Both the position numbers and the translations under genes were made by a program. 64,000 bases of DNA from a bacterium HR10 (lineage in GTDB: Bacteria > Acidobacteriota > Blastocatellia > HR10): positions 1 through 64,000 of the forward strand of contig BEHM01000006.1 in assembly GCA_002923315.1 (NCBI GenBank), read 5' to 3'. Under the pieces are notes generated by a model. That model was not told the origin of the DNA and ran no database searches. It saw only the letters and a program-made list of their open reading frames with translations. The first letter of the stretch is position 1. Each line of letters starts with the position of its first letter. Shown one piece after another: positions 38,076-46,532 of the stretch.

Positions 38076-39275
38076 ATGTTTTGGCCTGTGGTGATCCTGG
38101 CGGCTGCACAAAGCTGGGGATCCCTCTGGACGGGGATTCGCTACTGGAAGTACGCGCGCGAGCGCTTGGCCTCGCCTCCGTCGGCGTATTGTCCCTCGGT
38201 CGCCGTGATTGTGCCCTGTCGGGGTGTGGATCCGGGGTTGGCGGAGAACGTGCGCGCACTCCTGCGACAGGAATACCCGAAGTATGAGGTGATCTTCGTC
38301 GTCGAGTCTCGATCGGATCCCGCGTATCCTGTCATCCGCCGCGTCCTGGATCAGGAGCGCGAAGTTCCGGCGGTGATCCTCGAAGCCGGACGCGCGCGCG
38401 CGTGCGGGCAGAAAGTGCACAACTTGTTGGTCGCGCTCGAGTATCTGGAGACTCGCGGGGAAGAGGGGGAGAAGCCCGAAGTCTATGCATTCACCGATAG
38501 CGACGCGCAGCGCGATCCCCACTGGTTGCGCCATCTCGTGGCGCCGCTGGAGACGCTCGGCGTGGGAGCGACGACCGGATACCGCTGGTACATCCCGGCT
38601 GGGAGCTTCGCCTCGCTCCTGCGCTCGTTGTGGAATGCGCCGATCGCCACGGCCCTCGGTCCACATCCGCGGAATTTCGCCTGGGGTGGCTCGATGGCCC
38701 TTCGGCGCGAGACCATCCATCGGATTCGGTTGCGCGAATATTGGCAGGGGAGTGTCTCGGACGATTATCGGTTGACGGAGGCTGTGCGGCGCGCTGGGGG
38801 GGCCATCGTCTTCGTCCCCCGATGCTTGCTCCCTTCCTCAGGCGAGTGCTCGCTCCGCGAGGTGGTGGAATTCACCACGCGCCAGATCATCATCACGCGC
38901 TGCTATGCCCCGCACCTCTGGTTGCTGCTGTGGCTGAGCACGAGCCTCTTCCTTCTGGCGTTCTTCTGGTCGGGCGCTCGCGCGCTTCTGCATCTGGCTT
39001 CGGGAGAGCGTGCGGTCGAGCCAGCGCTCGCGTTCCTCGCCGTGTATGTTCCCGGCGTCCTCAAGGCGATGGTGCGCACGTGCGTCGTCGAGCGCGTTCT
39101 CAGCGCATATCGCGATCAGCTCCGTCCTTACCGCGCCGCCTATTGGCTCCTCTATCCGCTGGCGAGCCTGCTCTTCTTCTATAACTGCGCGATCGCCGCC
39201 TTCTCCCGTCGCATCTCGTGGCGTGGCATTCGGTACGAATTGCGCGCGCCGGATCGCACCCTCGTGCTCGAGTGA
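38076..39275 (+). CDS. GT2/GT21-like membrane glycosyltransferase
   Basis: The 399-residue protein has an N-terminal hydrophobic start, a GT-A domain (about 40-270: VAVIVPCRGVDPGLAENVRALL, YEVIFVVES, FTDSDAQRDPHWL with the DxD-like motif, WGGSMALRRE, GSVSDDYRLTEAVRRAGG), then three to four C-terminal membrane helices (WLLLWLSTSLFLLAFFWSG and others). The layout is that of ceramide glucosyltransferase-like (GT21/HpnI) enzymes, which glycosylate lipids. The usual QxxRW is replaced by a TRQIIITR segment. The lipid acceptor is unknown. Confidence 0.85.
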   Translation: MFWPVVILAAAQSWGSLWTGIRYWKYARERLASPPSAYCPSVAVIVPCRGVDPGLAENVRALLRQEYPKYEVIFVVESRSDPAYPVIRRVLDQEREVPAVILEAGRARACGQKVHNLLVALEYLETRGEEGEKPEVYAFTDSDAQRDPHWLRHLVAPLETLGVGATTGYRWYIPAGSFASLLRSLWNAPIATALGPHPRNFAWGGSMALRRETIHRIRLREYWQGSVSDDYRLTEAVRRAGGAIVFVPRCLLPSSGECSLREVVEFTTRQIIITRCYAPHLWLLLWLSTSLFLLAFFWSGARALLHLASGERAVEPALAFLAVYVPGVLKAMVRTCVVERVLSAYRDQLRPYRAAYWLLYPLASLLFFYNCAIAAFSRRISWRGIRYELRAPDRTLVLE

Positions 39276-39364
39276 TCCGGCGAGTGCGGCGCTTGGAGAA
39301 GGGCGAGCTTTATGCTATGGTTTCCCTCGAATTTTGGACGCGAGGTCGTTGTCAGGAGGCGCAG

Positions 39365-39934
39365 ATGAGAGCGTGCGTCAAACGGTGGTGGGTTCTCCTC
39401 CTCTTCTTCGCTGCACTTCCATTCGCGTGGCCGCAGCAGGAGGCGGGGAACCCTGGACTCCCGCGTTTCGCCCGAGTCGCTGATGGCCTCTATCGCTCGG
39501 GACAGCCCGATGAGGCGGGATTCCGATACCTCGCTCAGTTGGGGATTCGGACGGTGATTGATCTGCGCGGGCCGGGCGAACGCGCCGCCGCCGAGCGCGC
39601 GCTGGTGGAATCGCTCGGCATGCGGTATGTGAACGTCCCCTTGAGCGGATGGCGACGCCCTCGCGATGAAGAGATGCAGCGCATTTTGATGCTCATCGCC
39701 GATCCGGCCTCTCGTCCCGTTCTCGTTCATTGTCGTCGAGGCGCTGATCGCACGGGCGTCGTCATTGCGCTCTATCGCATCCTCTTCGAGGGATGGGAAC
39801 CCGAGCGCGCCTATCGCGAGATGCGCGCCTTCGGCTTTCGGTGGTATCTGCGAGGGATGAAACGATATGTGTGGGAGGCGCCCGCGCGGTTGAGCGCCTC
39901 TCTGCCCGTGACCGTGCAAGCGGCTCATCCATGA
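39365..39934 (+). CDS. Secreted dual-specificity-type protein phosphatase
   Basis: The 189-residue protein has a signal peptide (about 1-23) and a cysteine phosphatase core: FARVADGLYRSGQPDEAGF, LGIRTVIDLRGPGER, VPLSGWRRPRDEEMQRIL, and the P-loop VHCRRGADRTG with Cys near residue 123 and the invariant Arg. Relatives act on phosphotyrosine, inositol phosphates or exopolysaccharide regulators. The start is the ATG after AGGAGG. The stop overlaps the next start by 4 bases (ATGA), so translation is coupled with the LigB/MEMO-like protein. Confidence 0.9.
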   Translation: MRACVKRWWVLLLFFAALPFAWPQQEAGNPGLPRFARVADGLYRSGQPDEAGFRYLAQLGIRTVIDLRGPGERAAAERALVESLGMRYVNVPLSGWRRPRDEEMQRILMLIADPASRPVLVHCRRGADRTGVVIALYRILFEGWEPERAYREMRAFGFRWYLRGMKRYVWEAPARLSASLPVTVQAAHP

Positions 39935-40755
39935 GCGTCGGCATCCTCCTGAACGTCATCGTCCCTCATGCGCCGGTTCTGATCAGCGCTCTGGGCGGCG
40001 AGCCGACGCCCGAAGTCGTCCCCCTGGTGAGTGCCATCGGCCGACTCGCGCAGAAAATCGCACGCCTGAATCCGGAGACGGTCATCCTGGCGACGCCTCA
40101 TGCCCCCATCGCCGTTGATGCCTTCGGCCTTCACGTGGGGGATGTCCTGCGCGGGTCGTTCGCCCATTACGGTCACCCGACCCTGAGTGTTCGCTTCGAG
40201 AACGATCTGGCGCTTGTGGACGAGATCGTCAGCGAGGTCTTCGAACAGCGGATGAAAATCTTTGAGATCCCCGAGGGGACGCCCCTCGATCACGGAGCGC
40301 TCGTGCCGTTCTACTTCCTCTGGGAGGCGGGATGGCGGGGGCGCGCCGTCGTCTTGGGCAGTTCGTATCTCCCCGATCGGGACCATATTGGCTATGGACG
40401 ATGCGTCGAACGCGCCGCACGCGCGCTGGGACGGCGAGTCGTCTTCATCGGCAGCGCGAACTTGAGCCATCGCTTGAGCGCCCTCGCTCCTTCGGGATAC
40501 CATCCTCGGGCCCATGAGTTCGATCGCGAGATCGTCGCTTCCCTGGAAGATGGGGATTTCGCCCGACTCGCCCGCATCGCGCCCGAGCTTCGCGCCCTCG
40601 CTGTCGAATGCGGCCATCGCCCGATCTTGATCGCCGTGGGAGCTGCCGGCGAGATGCCGGTGCGCCACCGCATCCTCTCGTACGCGAGCCTCTTCGGCGT
40701 CGGCTATGTCGTCGCCATTCTCGCCGACCACAGCCCTGAGGACCAGGTCCCGTGA
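39931..40755 (+). CDS. LigB/MEMO-superfamily protein (extradiol dioxygenase-like, AmmeMemoRadiSam B-like)
   Basis: The 274-residue protein matches the class III extradiol dioxygenase fold: VPHAPVLISALGGE at the start, TVILATPHAPI, PLDHGALVPFYFLWEAGW, VVFIGSANLSHRLSA, HRPILIAVGAAGE. The histidines of the iron site look kept, so it could be a dioxygenase, or the MEMO-like partner of a radical SAM/AMMECR1 system; neither of those partners is in the window. It overlaps the phosphatase gene by 4 bases. Substrate unknown. Confidence 0.8.
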   Translation: MSVGILLNVIVPHAPVLISALGGEPTPEVVPLVSAIGRLAQKIARLNPETVILATPHAPIAVDAFGLHVGDVLRGSFAHYGHPTLSVRFENDLALVDEIVSEVFEQRMKIFEIPEGTPLDHGALVPFYFLWEAGWRGRAVVLGSSYLPDRDHIGYGRCVERAARALGRRVVFIGSANLSHRLSALAPSGYHPRAHEFDREIVASLEDGDFARLARIAPELRALAVECGHRPILIAVGAAGEMPVRHRILSYASLFGVGYVVAILADHSPEDQVP

Positions 40756-40775
40756 TCCTCGATCAGGAGATGATG

Positions 40776-42077
40776 ATGAGACGGACGTACACGCACCTTG
40801 CGCTCTTGCTCACCGCGATCCTCATGTTCGGATGGACATCGTGGGGCGAACCGCGCGTCGCGGCTTCCGAGGGGCCGATCCTCGAACTGGCCCATTTCTC
40901 GGTGAACGATTCGGAAGACATTGTGTACGCGACTCCCGAGGGCATCTTCCTGAAGAGCGGCCCGCGTCCGCTTCGACTGGTCGCCGCTGGTGATGAGGCG
41001 CCCATGACCCGTGGAGGACGCTTTCGGACGTTCGGTCCGGTTCGGATGAACCGGCGCGGGACGGTGGCCTTCCAGGCGACGCTGGAGGGGGGGGAGGTCG
41101 CCAGCGGCCTCTTCATCGTCCGGGCGCGCGAGCGCGTTCGTCCGCTTGTGCTCACCGGGCAGCCAGCGCCGCAAACGCGCGGGCGCTTCGTCACCTTCGA
41201 ACGTCTGGAGCTGACCGATCGCATCCGCGTGCTCGGTGTGCTGCCGATTCCGGAGACGGAGATCGCCCTCTTTGGCGCGACTGTGGACGAGGGAGAGGAA
41301 GTGCGTCGCGGCCTCTTCTTCGCGCTCGTAGCCGGAGGGGATGTGGGCGCCTTGGTCGTGCAAGGGCAGCCCGTCGGCGCGCGTCGGAGTCGGTATCGGG
41401 CGTTCGGCGATTTCTCCGCACTCTCGATTGACGCTTTTCCGCTGGGCGTTGTGCGCATTGCGTTCATCGCCGAGTTGGATGAGGAGGAGGTGCCCGAAGG
41501 GATCTTCCTCATGACGCTCTTCCCGCAGCTCAGCGAATTCGCCCGACCGATCGTCCTCTCTGGGGAGGATGCCCCGGGAGGACCCGGTGTCGGCCGCTTC
41601 CACCGATTTCGCTCCGTCTCCCTGAACCGGAATGAGCTGGCCTTCGTCGCCACCCTCACCGGAGAGCGCGCCGGGGAGGGGATCTTCCAGGCGGTCACTG
41701 TCGGCCCTCTGGTTTTCTTTCAATCGAAGGTCCTGCAAGGGGGGGATGTCCCTTTCGGCCCGGGGCGATTCGAGCGTTTCGGCGAGTTGATGAGCAACAA
41801 TAACGAACAGCTCGCCTTTCGCGCGATGGTCACCGGACGAGATGCGCCCGAAGGGCTCTACCTGGTGAGCTTGGGGCCGTTGACCGTCACGACCACGGTT
41901 GCGGAGGTCGGAGATCAAGCCCCTCAACACGATGGGTGGATCACGCGCATCGGCGAGTTCGTCCTGCTCGAAAACGGCAAGACGTATTTCCAGGCGTCGC
42001 TCACTGGTGGAGACGCGCGCGAAGCCATTTATATCGGTTCTGCCCGCCGCATCTTCCCCACGGGGATTCGCCGGTGA
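40776..42077 (+). CDS. Secreted repeat protein, NxxGxxAF-type
   Basis: The 433-residue protein has a signal peptide (about 1-30) and five to six repeats of about 60 residues, each with the pattern G-RFxxFxxxxLNRxxxVAFxAxLxGxxxxxGLFLV and then LVLxGxxAPxxx (examples: FGPVRMNRRGTVAFQATL, FRSVSLNRNELAFVATL, FGELMSNNNEQLAFRAMV). This fits the choice-of-anchor NxxGxxAF repeat family (beta-propeller-like, no known function). Of several ATGs at 40770-40776 I chose 40776, which has AGGAG at a usual distance. Confidence 0.78.
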   Translation: MRRTYTHLALLLTAILMFGWTSWGEPRVAASEGPILELAHFSVNDSEDIVYATPEGIFLKSGPRPLRLVAAGDEAPMTRGGRFRTFGPVRMNRRGTVAFQATLEGGEVASGLFIVRARERVRPLVLTGQPAPQTRGRFVTFERLELTDRIRVLGVLPIPETEIALFGATVDEGEEVRRGLFFALVAGGDVGALVVQGQPVGARRSRYRAFGDFSALSIDAFPLGVVRIAFIAELDEEEVPEGIFLMTLFPQLSEFARPIVLSGEDAPGGPGVGRFHRFRSVSLNRNELAFVATLTGERAGEGIFQAVTVGPLVFFQSKVLQGGDVPFGPGRFERFGELMSNNNEQLAFRAMVTGRDAPEGLYLVSLGPLTVTTTVAEVGDQAPQHDGWITRIGEFVLLENGKTYFQASLTGGDAREAIYIGSARRIFPTGIRR

Positions 42078-42506
42078 GTGATCCTTCTACCCCGGATGGT
42101 TCTAAGCGCTCTCTCAAGCCTTCCCGCGCTGCGCCCCGTCCCCTCAGCTCATGGAGCCCCGAGATAGGGTACTTTTCATCGAGACGTTGACTGGCAAGCG
42201 GGAGCCGACGCGTCTCGCGGGTGAAGCGTTCTCACTCTGCCGGATCTCTGGCGCGGCTGAATTCCCGCCGCACTCCAATCAGCTCCCGATGGAGCGGAAC
42301 CTTGATGGGAGAGACGTCCGCGTTCTTCAAGATCGTGTTCGCCAATCGGCGCTCGGGCGACTCCAGAGGATCGAGAGCGGGGTTCATGAGGCACCCCTTG
42401 AGCGGAAGATCGTCGAAGACCGCCTGTTCGACCGCCTCCACGATCTTCCGCTCGGGCGTCGAAGCTGCAGCATGTCCCTTCCTTCGATCTCCATCACGAA
42501 CCCTGA
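42078..42506. other. 429-base gap without a confident gene
   Basis: Between the NxxGxxAF protein (plus) and the secreted EPNDT protein (minus). No tRNA, repeat or clear terminator seen. The only plausible frame is the minus-strand one at 42232-42441, listed separately. Confidence 0.6.
42232..42441 (-). CDS. Possible small protein of 69 residues, unrecognised
   Basis: The frame starts at a GTG and shows mostly G/C-ending codons typical of real genes here. The product (EAVEQAVFDDLPLKGC, then RELIGVRREFSRARDPAE) has a protein-like composition. The frame stays open upstream past 42506 without an ATG, so it could be the end of a longer decayed gene or a downstream gene with a rare start. No ribosome site is convincing. 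I do not recognise it. Confidence 0.35.
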   Translation of the reverse strand: MEAVEQAVFDDLPLKGCLMNPALDPLESPERRLANTILKNADVSPIKVPLHRELIGVRREFSRARDPAE

Positions 42507-43919
42507 TTACCAGCCGACGATCTCTCCCGCTTTCACTTCGCCAGGGCGTTCAATCCGAAGCGGCTGGAGCCGCGTTCGCCGAAGGACTTGCCTCCGCACC
42601 GACGATTCGCGCACGATTTGCGACGACACGGCCTTCCCGAAGGTGAAGGTCGCCCGGATGTCGGCGTTCAGGAAGACGGGCAGGCCCGTGAACGGCTCAT
42701 CTCGTCGAGGGCGCCCCCATGTTTGACCGTTGTCGGTCGAGAGATACGTCCGGAGGAATTGAGCCGGACTGGGGTCAAGAGCGAGGGCGATCCCCGTTTG
42801 CTCGATCGGGTCAGCGGGGAATTGAAATCCCACGTAGACGACGCCCGATTCGATGGTCACGGGGGGATCAATGGGCAGGTCTATGACCTCGCCGATGATC
42901 TCGATCGTGCGCGGGATCGGCAGCGCCTTGTCGAACAAAACCCTCGCTTGATCTAGCGGTGGAGGCGCCGCGTCCGGCCGGTCACTCTCCCCAGCGAGCA
43001 CGAGCACGCGGATGGACTTCCCAGTGGGATCCGGAAGATCACGGAAATGGAGGAAAGGATGGCTGACGGCGACAAGCCGTGCCGGATAGCGGCTGGGACG
43101 GAACCGATTGAGGAGGATTCCTCCCGAAGGTCCTCTGAAGAACCGAGCTGAGATGACCCCATCATCAACTTGATGAGACTCCGGTCCTGTAGCAGCCTGC
43201 TGTTCCGTTCCGCTCCCACCGAGGTTCTCAAGCGTCACCGTGTATTCGGCCGCTGGACCGCCGAAGTGCTGGATGCCGATCACGAGCTTTCGCGCGAAGC
43301 CGTCGTTGGGCAACGGTTCTCCATCGCCCGTTCGCACGCCCTTCGGTTGCAGATAGAGAACGACGGCGTGATGCGGTTGATCGGGTCGCGGCCAAGATTC
43401 GGGGCGTTGATCCGTCGCCATCTGGATATCGCTCAGCACCTTGAAGCCATCAATGAAGAACGTCTGGTCATCCACGAATGTGCCGACCCAGAAGTCCAGG
43501 TCGGCCTCCTGTTGGGCCTGTTGTGGCGAGGTCACCGGCCCCCAATCCGCCGTGATCCGCAAGGGGATCGGCCCATCTCCCGGAGAGGCCTCTCCGAGCG
43601 CATCAGGGTCGGCGACGATCCAATCCTGGATTTCGCCCACTTCGAGGTCGAATTGGTTGAAGAAGCTCTCCAACTCCTCGCTACGACTCCCCTTATCGCC
43701 GCGCGCGATGCGCCCTCGGAAGATGACCTTCTCCCCCGGGCGCGGGAAGGGAACAACCTGAGCCGTCCGAGGGGTGTCGTTCGGCTCTTCCTCCTCAACA
43801 ATGGTCTCGCTCTGAAACGCAGAGAATCCTTCGGCGGAATGCTTCATCGGAGAGAGCGCACCAAACGCCAGCAGAGCGAGGGTGAGGGAGGAAGCGAGAA
43901 TCCCGCGATTGTACTTCAT
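42507..43919 (-). CDS. Secreted protein with EPNDT motif, function unknown
   Basis: The 470-residue protein has a signal peptide (about 1-29) and, soon after, EEEEPNDTPRTAQVV, a sequence common at the start of PPC-type secreted beta domains. Later stretches are beta-rich (DLDFWVGTFVDDQTFFIDG, EYTVTLENLGG, VVYVGFQFPADP). No catalytic motif seen. Likely periplasmic or surface-exposed. A TTGACG-type promoter lies upstream. Confidence 0.72.
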   Translation of the reverse strand: MKYNRGILASSLTLALLAFGALSPMKHSAEGFSAFQSETIVEEEEPNDTPRTAQVVPFPRPGEKVIFRGRIARGDKGSRSEELESFFNQFDLEVGEIQDWIVADPDALGEASPGDGPIPLRITADWGPVTSPQQAQQEADLDFWVGTFVDDQTFFIDGFKVLSDIQMATDQRPESWPRPDQPHHAVVLYLQPKGVRTGDGEPLPNDGFARKLVIGIQHFGGPAAEYTVTLENLGGSGTEQQAATGPESHQVDDGVISARFFRGPSGGILLNRFRPSRYPARLVAVSHPFLHFRDLPDPTGKSIRVLVLAGESDRPDAAPPPLDQARVLFDKALPIPRTIEIIGEVIDLPIDPPVTIESGVVYVGFQFPADPIEQTGIALALDPSPAQFLRTYLSTDNGQTWGRPRRDEPFTGLPVFLNADIRATFTFGKAVSSQIVRESSVRRQVLRRTRLQPLRIERPGEVKAGEIVGW

Positions 43920-43962
43920 CGGGTCACCTCACATGCGAAATTTTCGGTCACCACGGCTTCAG

Positions 43963-43990
43963 GTGTATCATTGCCGCTGAGCATCGTCAA
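43963..43990 (-). promoter_or_regulatory. Possible promoter of the EPNDT protein gene
   Basis: On the minus strand TTGACG (43990-43985) is followed after 14-17 bases by TGATACACC, in which the -10 could be TGATAC or TACACC. The spacing is imperfect. Confidence 0.35.
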
Positions 43991-44013
43991 GGGCGCGAGG
44001 GATGAGCCCGCGC

Positions 44014-45384
44014 TCATCCCACCGTCGCTGCGGATTCGATCGCGCGCAACATCTCCTCATTTGTGGCGAACTTGAACCATTCCACGCCGCGCCGCTCGGC
44101 CTCGCGCCGTTCGGCTTCCTCCAGGCGTTGGACATCCTCGTACTCGACAAAGCGTACGCCTCGCGCGCGCAGGTGTGCGCGGAAACGCTCCAGGCGCGCG
44201 GCGATGTCTCCCCCCGCTCCCGAGGGAAGGCGGTCCACGTAACGCAGGAGCGCCTCAGCTCCTCGCTCTCCGTCTTGTTTCGCCTTTCCGACCAATCCGT
44301 CCGAGGCCTTTCGCGACCATCCCGCGACGAAGAGGCCTTCGAGGACCTCTCCCTTCTCAGGATCGTACACTTGATACGCTTCGTCTCCCGGATGGTGCGG
44401 GTCCGGGTTCGGGTTGGTCACGTATTCCGTCCCTCGAACAGGGAGGCCGAAGTCTTCGTCCACTTTGTCCCCGACGGCGAAGATGACCGTATCGCACGGG
44501 AGATCCCAGTACGTCCCCAGGCCCTTGGCGACGATGGAGTGATCGCGGCGCACCAGCTCCGTGTCCTCCACGCGCAGCGCGATCGGGCGCCCGTCCGGTC
44601 CGAGGACGATCTCTTTCGGAGCACAGAGAAACCGGAAGCGAAAGCGCGTGGGGCTCGGCCCCTCCTCCGGCGGCGCGTTCACATACTTCGTCAGCTCGCC
44701 ATACAGCTCCTCGACATTCTCGCCGATCGCCTCCACGCGCGATCGAATGCGTTCCAGTTCCTGTCGGAGATCCTCCGTGTCGAGATTCGCCGCGATGGCT
44801 TTGAACTCCTTATCGGTGTACGCTCGCTGACCGGGCCCGCGCCGGGCGACGGCGATAACCTCATCCACCTTCCGGGCGTGCACGAGATAGTGCGCGATAT
44901 CCACCATGACATTGCCGATGCCGATGATCGCCACGCGCCGACCGATGAGAAAAGGCCGCTGGCTGAAGGGCGGAAGGTTGTTGTAGTGATAGACGAGGTC
45001 CTTCGCATGATACACGCCCGGAGCTTGTTCGCCCGGAATGCCGAGAAATTTCGTCCCCTGGGCGCCGGTCGTGATCAAGATGGCCGAAGGGCGCAAAAGC
45101 TCACGCACCTCGTCGAGCGTGACATCGCCCGTCTTCCCCACGCGGACGTGGCCGAAATAAGAGACGCGCGGATGGGCGAGGATGCGCCGAAATTGCTTCC
45201 GAATCCCCTCCTTCATCCGATGCTTCGTGAAATAGATGCCGTATTCGGCAAGTCCCCCCGGCTTGATGTCTCGATTCAGAAGGACGACGTGATGGCCGGC
45301 CTCCACGAGCTTGCCCGTGGCATAGATCCCCGCCGGGCCTGCGCCGATGACGACGATCAGATGAGATGATGCGGACGTGGTCAT
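44014..45384 (-). CDS. FAD/NAD(P)-dependent oxidoreductase, adrenodoxin/ferredoxin reductase-like
   Basis: The 456-residue flavoprotein has an N-terminal FAD Rossmann motif (VIGAGPAGIYATGKLVEAG), GGLAEYGIYFTKHR, ITTGAQGTKFLGIPGE, a second nucleotide-binding motif (VAIIGIGNVMVDIAHYL) in the NADP domain, and the terminal ATG-like region LFVAGWSRKASDGLVGKAKQDGE. This is the FprA/adrenodoxin reductase pattern (electron transfer between NADPH and ferredoxin). A charged helix of about 40 residues is added at the C-terminus. It has its own strong promoter. Confidence 0.87.
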   Translation of the reverse strand: MTTSASSHLIVVIGAGPAGIYATGKLVEAGHHVVLLNRDIKPGGLAEYGIYFTKHRMKEGIRKQFRRILAHPRVSYFGHVRVGKTGDVTLDEVRELLRPSAILITTGAQGTKFLGIPGEQAPGVYHAKDLVYHYNNLPPFSQRPFLIGRRVAIIGIGNVMVDIAHYLVHARKVDEVIAVARRGPGQRAYTDKEFKAIAANLDTEDLRQELERIRSRVEAIGENVEELYGELTKYVNAPPEEGPSPTRFRFRFLCAPKEIVLGPDGRPIALRVEDTELVRRDHSIVAKGLGTYWDLPCDTVIFAVGDKVDEDFGLPVRGTEYVTNPNPDPHHPGDEAYQVYDPEKGEVLEGLFVAGWSRKASDGLVGKAKQDGERGAEALLRYVDRLPSGAGGDIAARLERFRAHLRARGVRFVEYEDVQRLEEAERREAERRGVEWFKFATNEEMLRAIESAATVG

Positions 45385-45481
45385 ATGATTCCTCCTGCTG
45401 TTGGTCTTGTGTGAGCGTCATGGGACGCTATCGAAGAAGGCTCGCTCTCGTCGCTGTGCATCTCCGCGCATACGCACTCAA

Positions 45482-45511
45482 ATTTTAGAGAGAGCGCGAG
45501 GACGTCGTCAA
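45482..45511 (-). promoter_or_regulatory. Strong sigma-70-type promoter of the FprA-like gene
   Basis: On the minus strand: TTGACG (45511-45506), 18-base spacer, TAAAAT (45487-45482). The leader of about 90 bases ends with AGGAGGAATC before the ATG at 45384. Confidence 0.7.
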
Positions 45512-45560
45512 TCTGAAGGAGGGCGGAAGCGCGAGGGCGCTCATGATGATGCCGAGCCGA

Positions 45561-46508
45561 TCATCGCCGGGCGCGATACCATTCGATCCCGTCTCGTCGT
45601 TCGCACACGACCAGACCCTCGGCGAGGGCGAGATCCAGATGCGCGATCGTCTCCGAGAGCGCCAGGAACCGTTGGTCGGTGCGGGTATCGGGGAAGAGGC
45701 GCAGCGACAGCTCCCACGGCGTCAGAGTGTGCGTGCCGAGAGCCGCCCGCACGGCCTCCTGTCGCTGTCGCACATGATGATGGATCTCGTGCCGATAGGT
45801 CTCCATGTCCTCGACCGCCTCGCCGTGGCCCGTGATGACGACGCTCGGCGCCAGCTCTCGCAGCCGATCTACACTCGCGAGGAAATGGCGGAGCGCGGGG
45901 AAGCGCCGGTGCGCATCCCGGGGATCCGGATTCAGCACCGGATTCGGCGTGATGCGCTTCAGGACAGTGTCCCCAGCGATGAGAAGCCGTCGGCCCTCGG
46001 AGAAGAGACCAATGTGGCCCGGCGTGTGTCCGGGCGTATGCACGACGCGCCAGGATTCATGCTCGAACACCAGCTCTTCGCCCTCATCGAGCACGGCGAT
46101 CTCAGGTACGGGAGCGATCAATTCGCGAATCCTCTGTCGCAAGGCCTCGAATTGAGCGGTGACGTCTTCCGGCGTGCCCAGCTCCGCGAGCAAGCGGCGA
46201 TAGCTCGCATAGTCGAAGGCGGGATTCAAACGGTCGGCCTCCCACGGATGCACATAGACGATCGCGCCGGAGAGGGCCTGCAATCGCGCCGCTTGGCCCG
46301 CATGGTCCTCATGCGAATGGGTGAGGACGATCCGACGAATGTCCTCCACACGCACGCCGCACGCGCGCAGCTGCTGGCGCAAGGCGGCGAACGCCTCTTC
46401 GGTCTGCGGCCCGGTGTCCACGAGCGTGATCGGGTCTTCGAGGAGCAACGTGACGTTAACTGGGCCGACGGGAAAGGGCGTCGGGATCTGGAGCTGATGG
46501 ATCCTCAC
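45561..46508 (-). CDS. Metallo-beta-lactamase-fold hydrolase
   Basis: The 315-residue protein has the zinc motif LTHSHEDHAGQ, further ligands in VHTPGHTPGHIGL and LLIAGDTVL, and GHGEAVED, as in MBL-fold hydrolases with a C-terminal helical winged-helix-like segment. Related LACTB2 or glyoxalase II types act on thioesters or RNA. I chose the GTG at 46508, preceded 7 bases upstream by GGAGGAGG; a GTG at 46526 is inside that ribosome site. Placed last in the glcD-glcE-glcF unit, 24 bases after glcF, so a role in 2-hydroxyacid or thioester metabolism is possible. Confidence 0.87.
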   Translation of the reverse strand: MRIHQLQIPTPFPVGPVNVTLLLEDPITLVDTGPQTEEAFAALRQQLRACGVRVEDIRRIVLTHSHEDHAGQAARLQALSGAIVYVHPWEADRLNPAFDYASYRRLLAELGTPEDVTAQFEALRQRIRELIAPVPEIAVLDEGEELVFEHESWRVVHTPGHTPGHIGLFSEGRRLLIAGDTVLKRITPNPVLNPDPRDAHRRFPALRHFLASVDRLRELAPSVVITGHGEAVEDMETYRHEIHHHVRQRQEAVRAALGTHTLTPWELSLRLFPDTRTDQRFLALSETIAHLDLALAEGLVVCERRDGIEWYRARR

Positions 46509-46532
46509 CGCACGGCCTCCTCCCACAGACGT

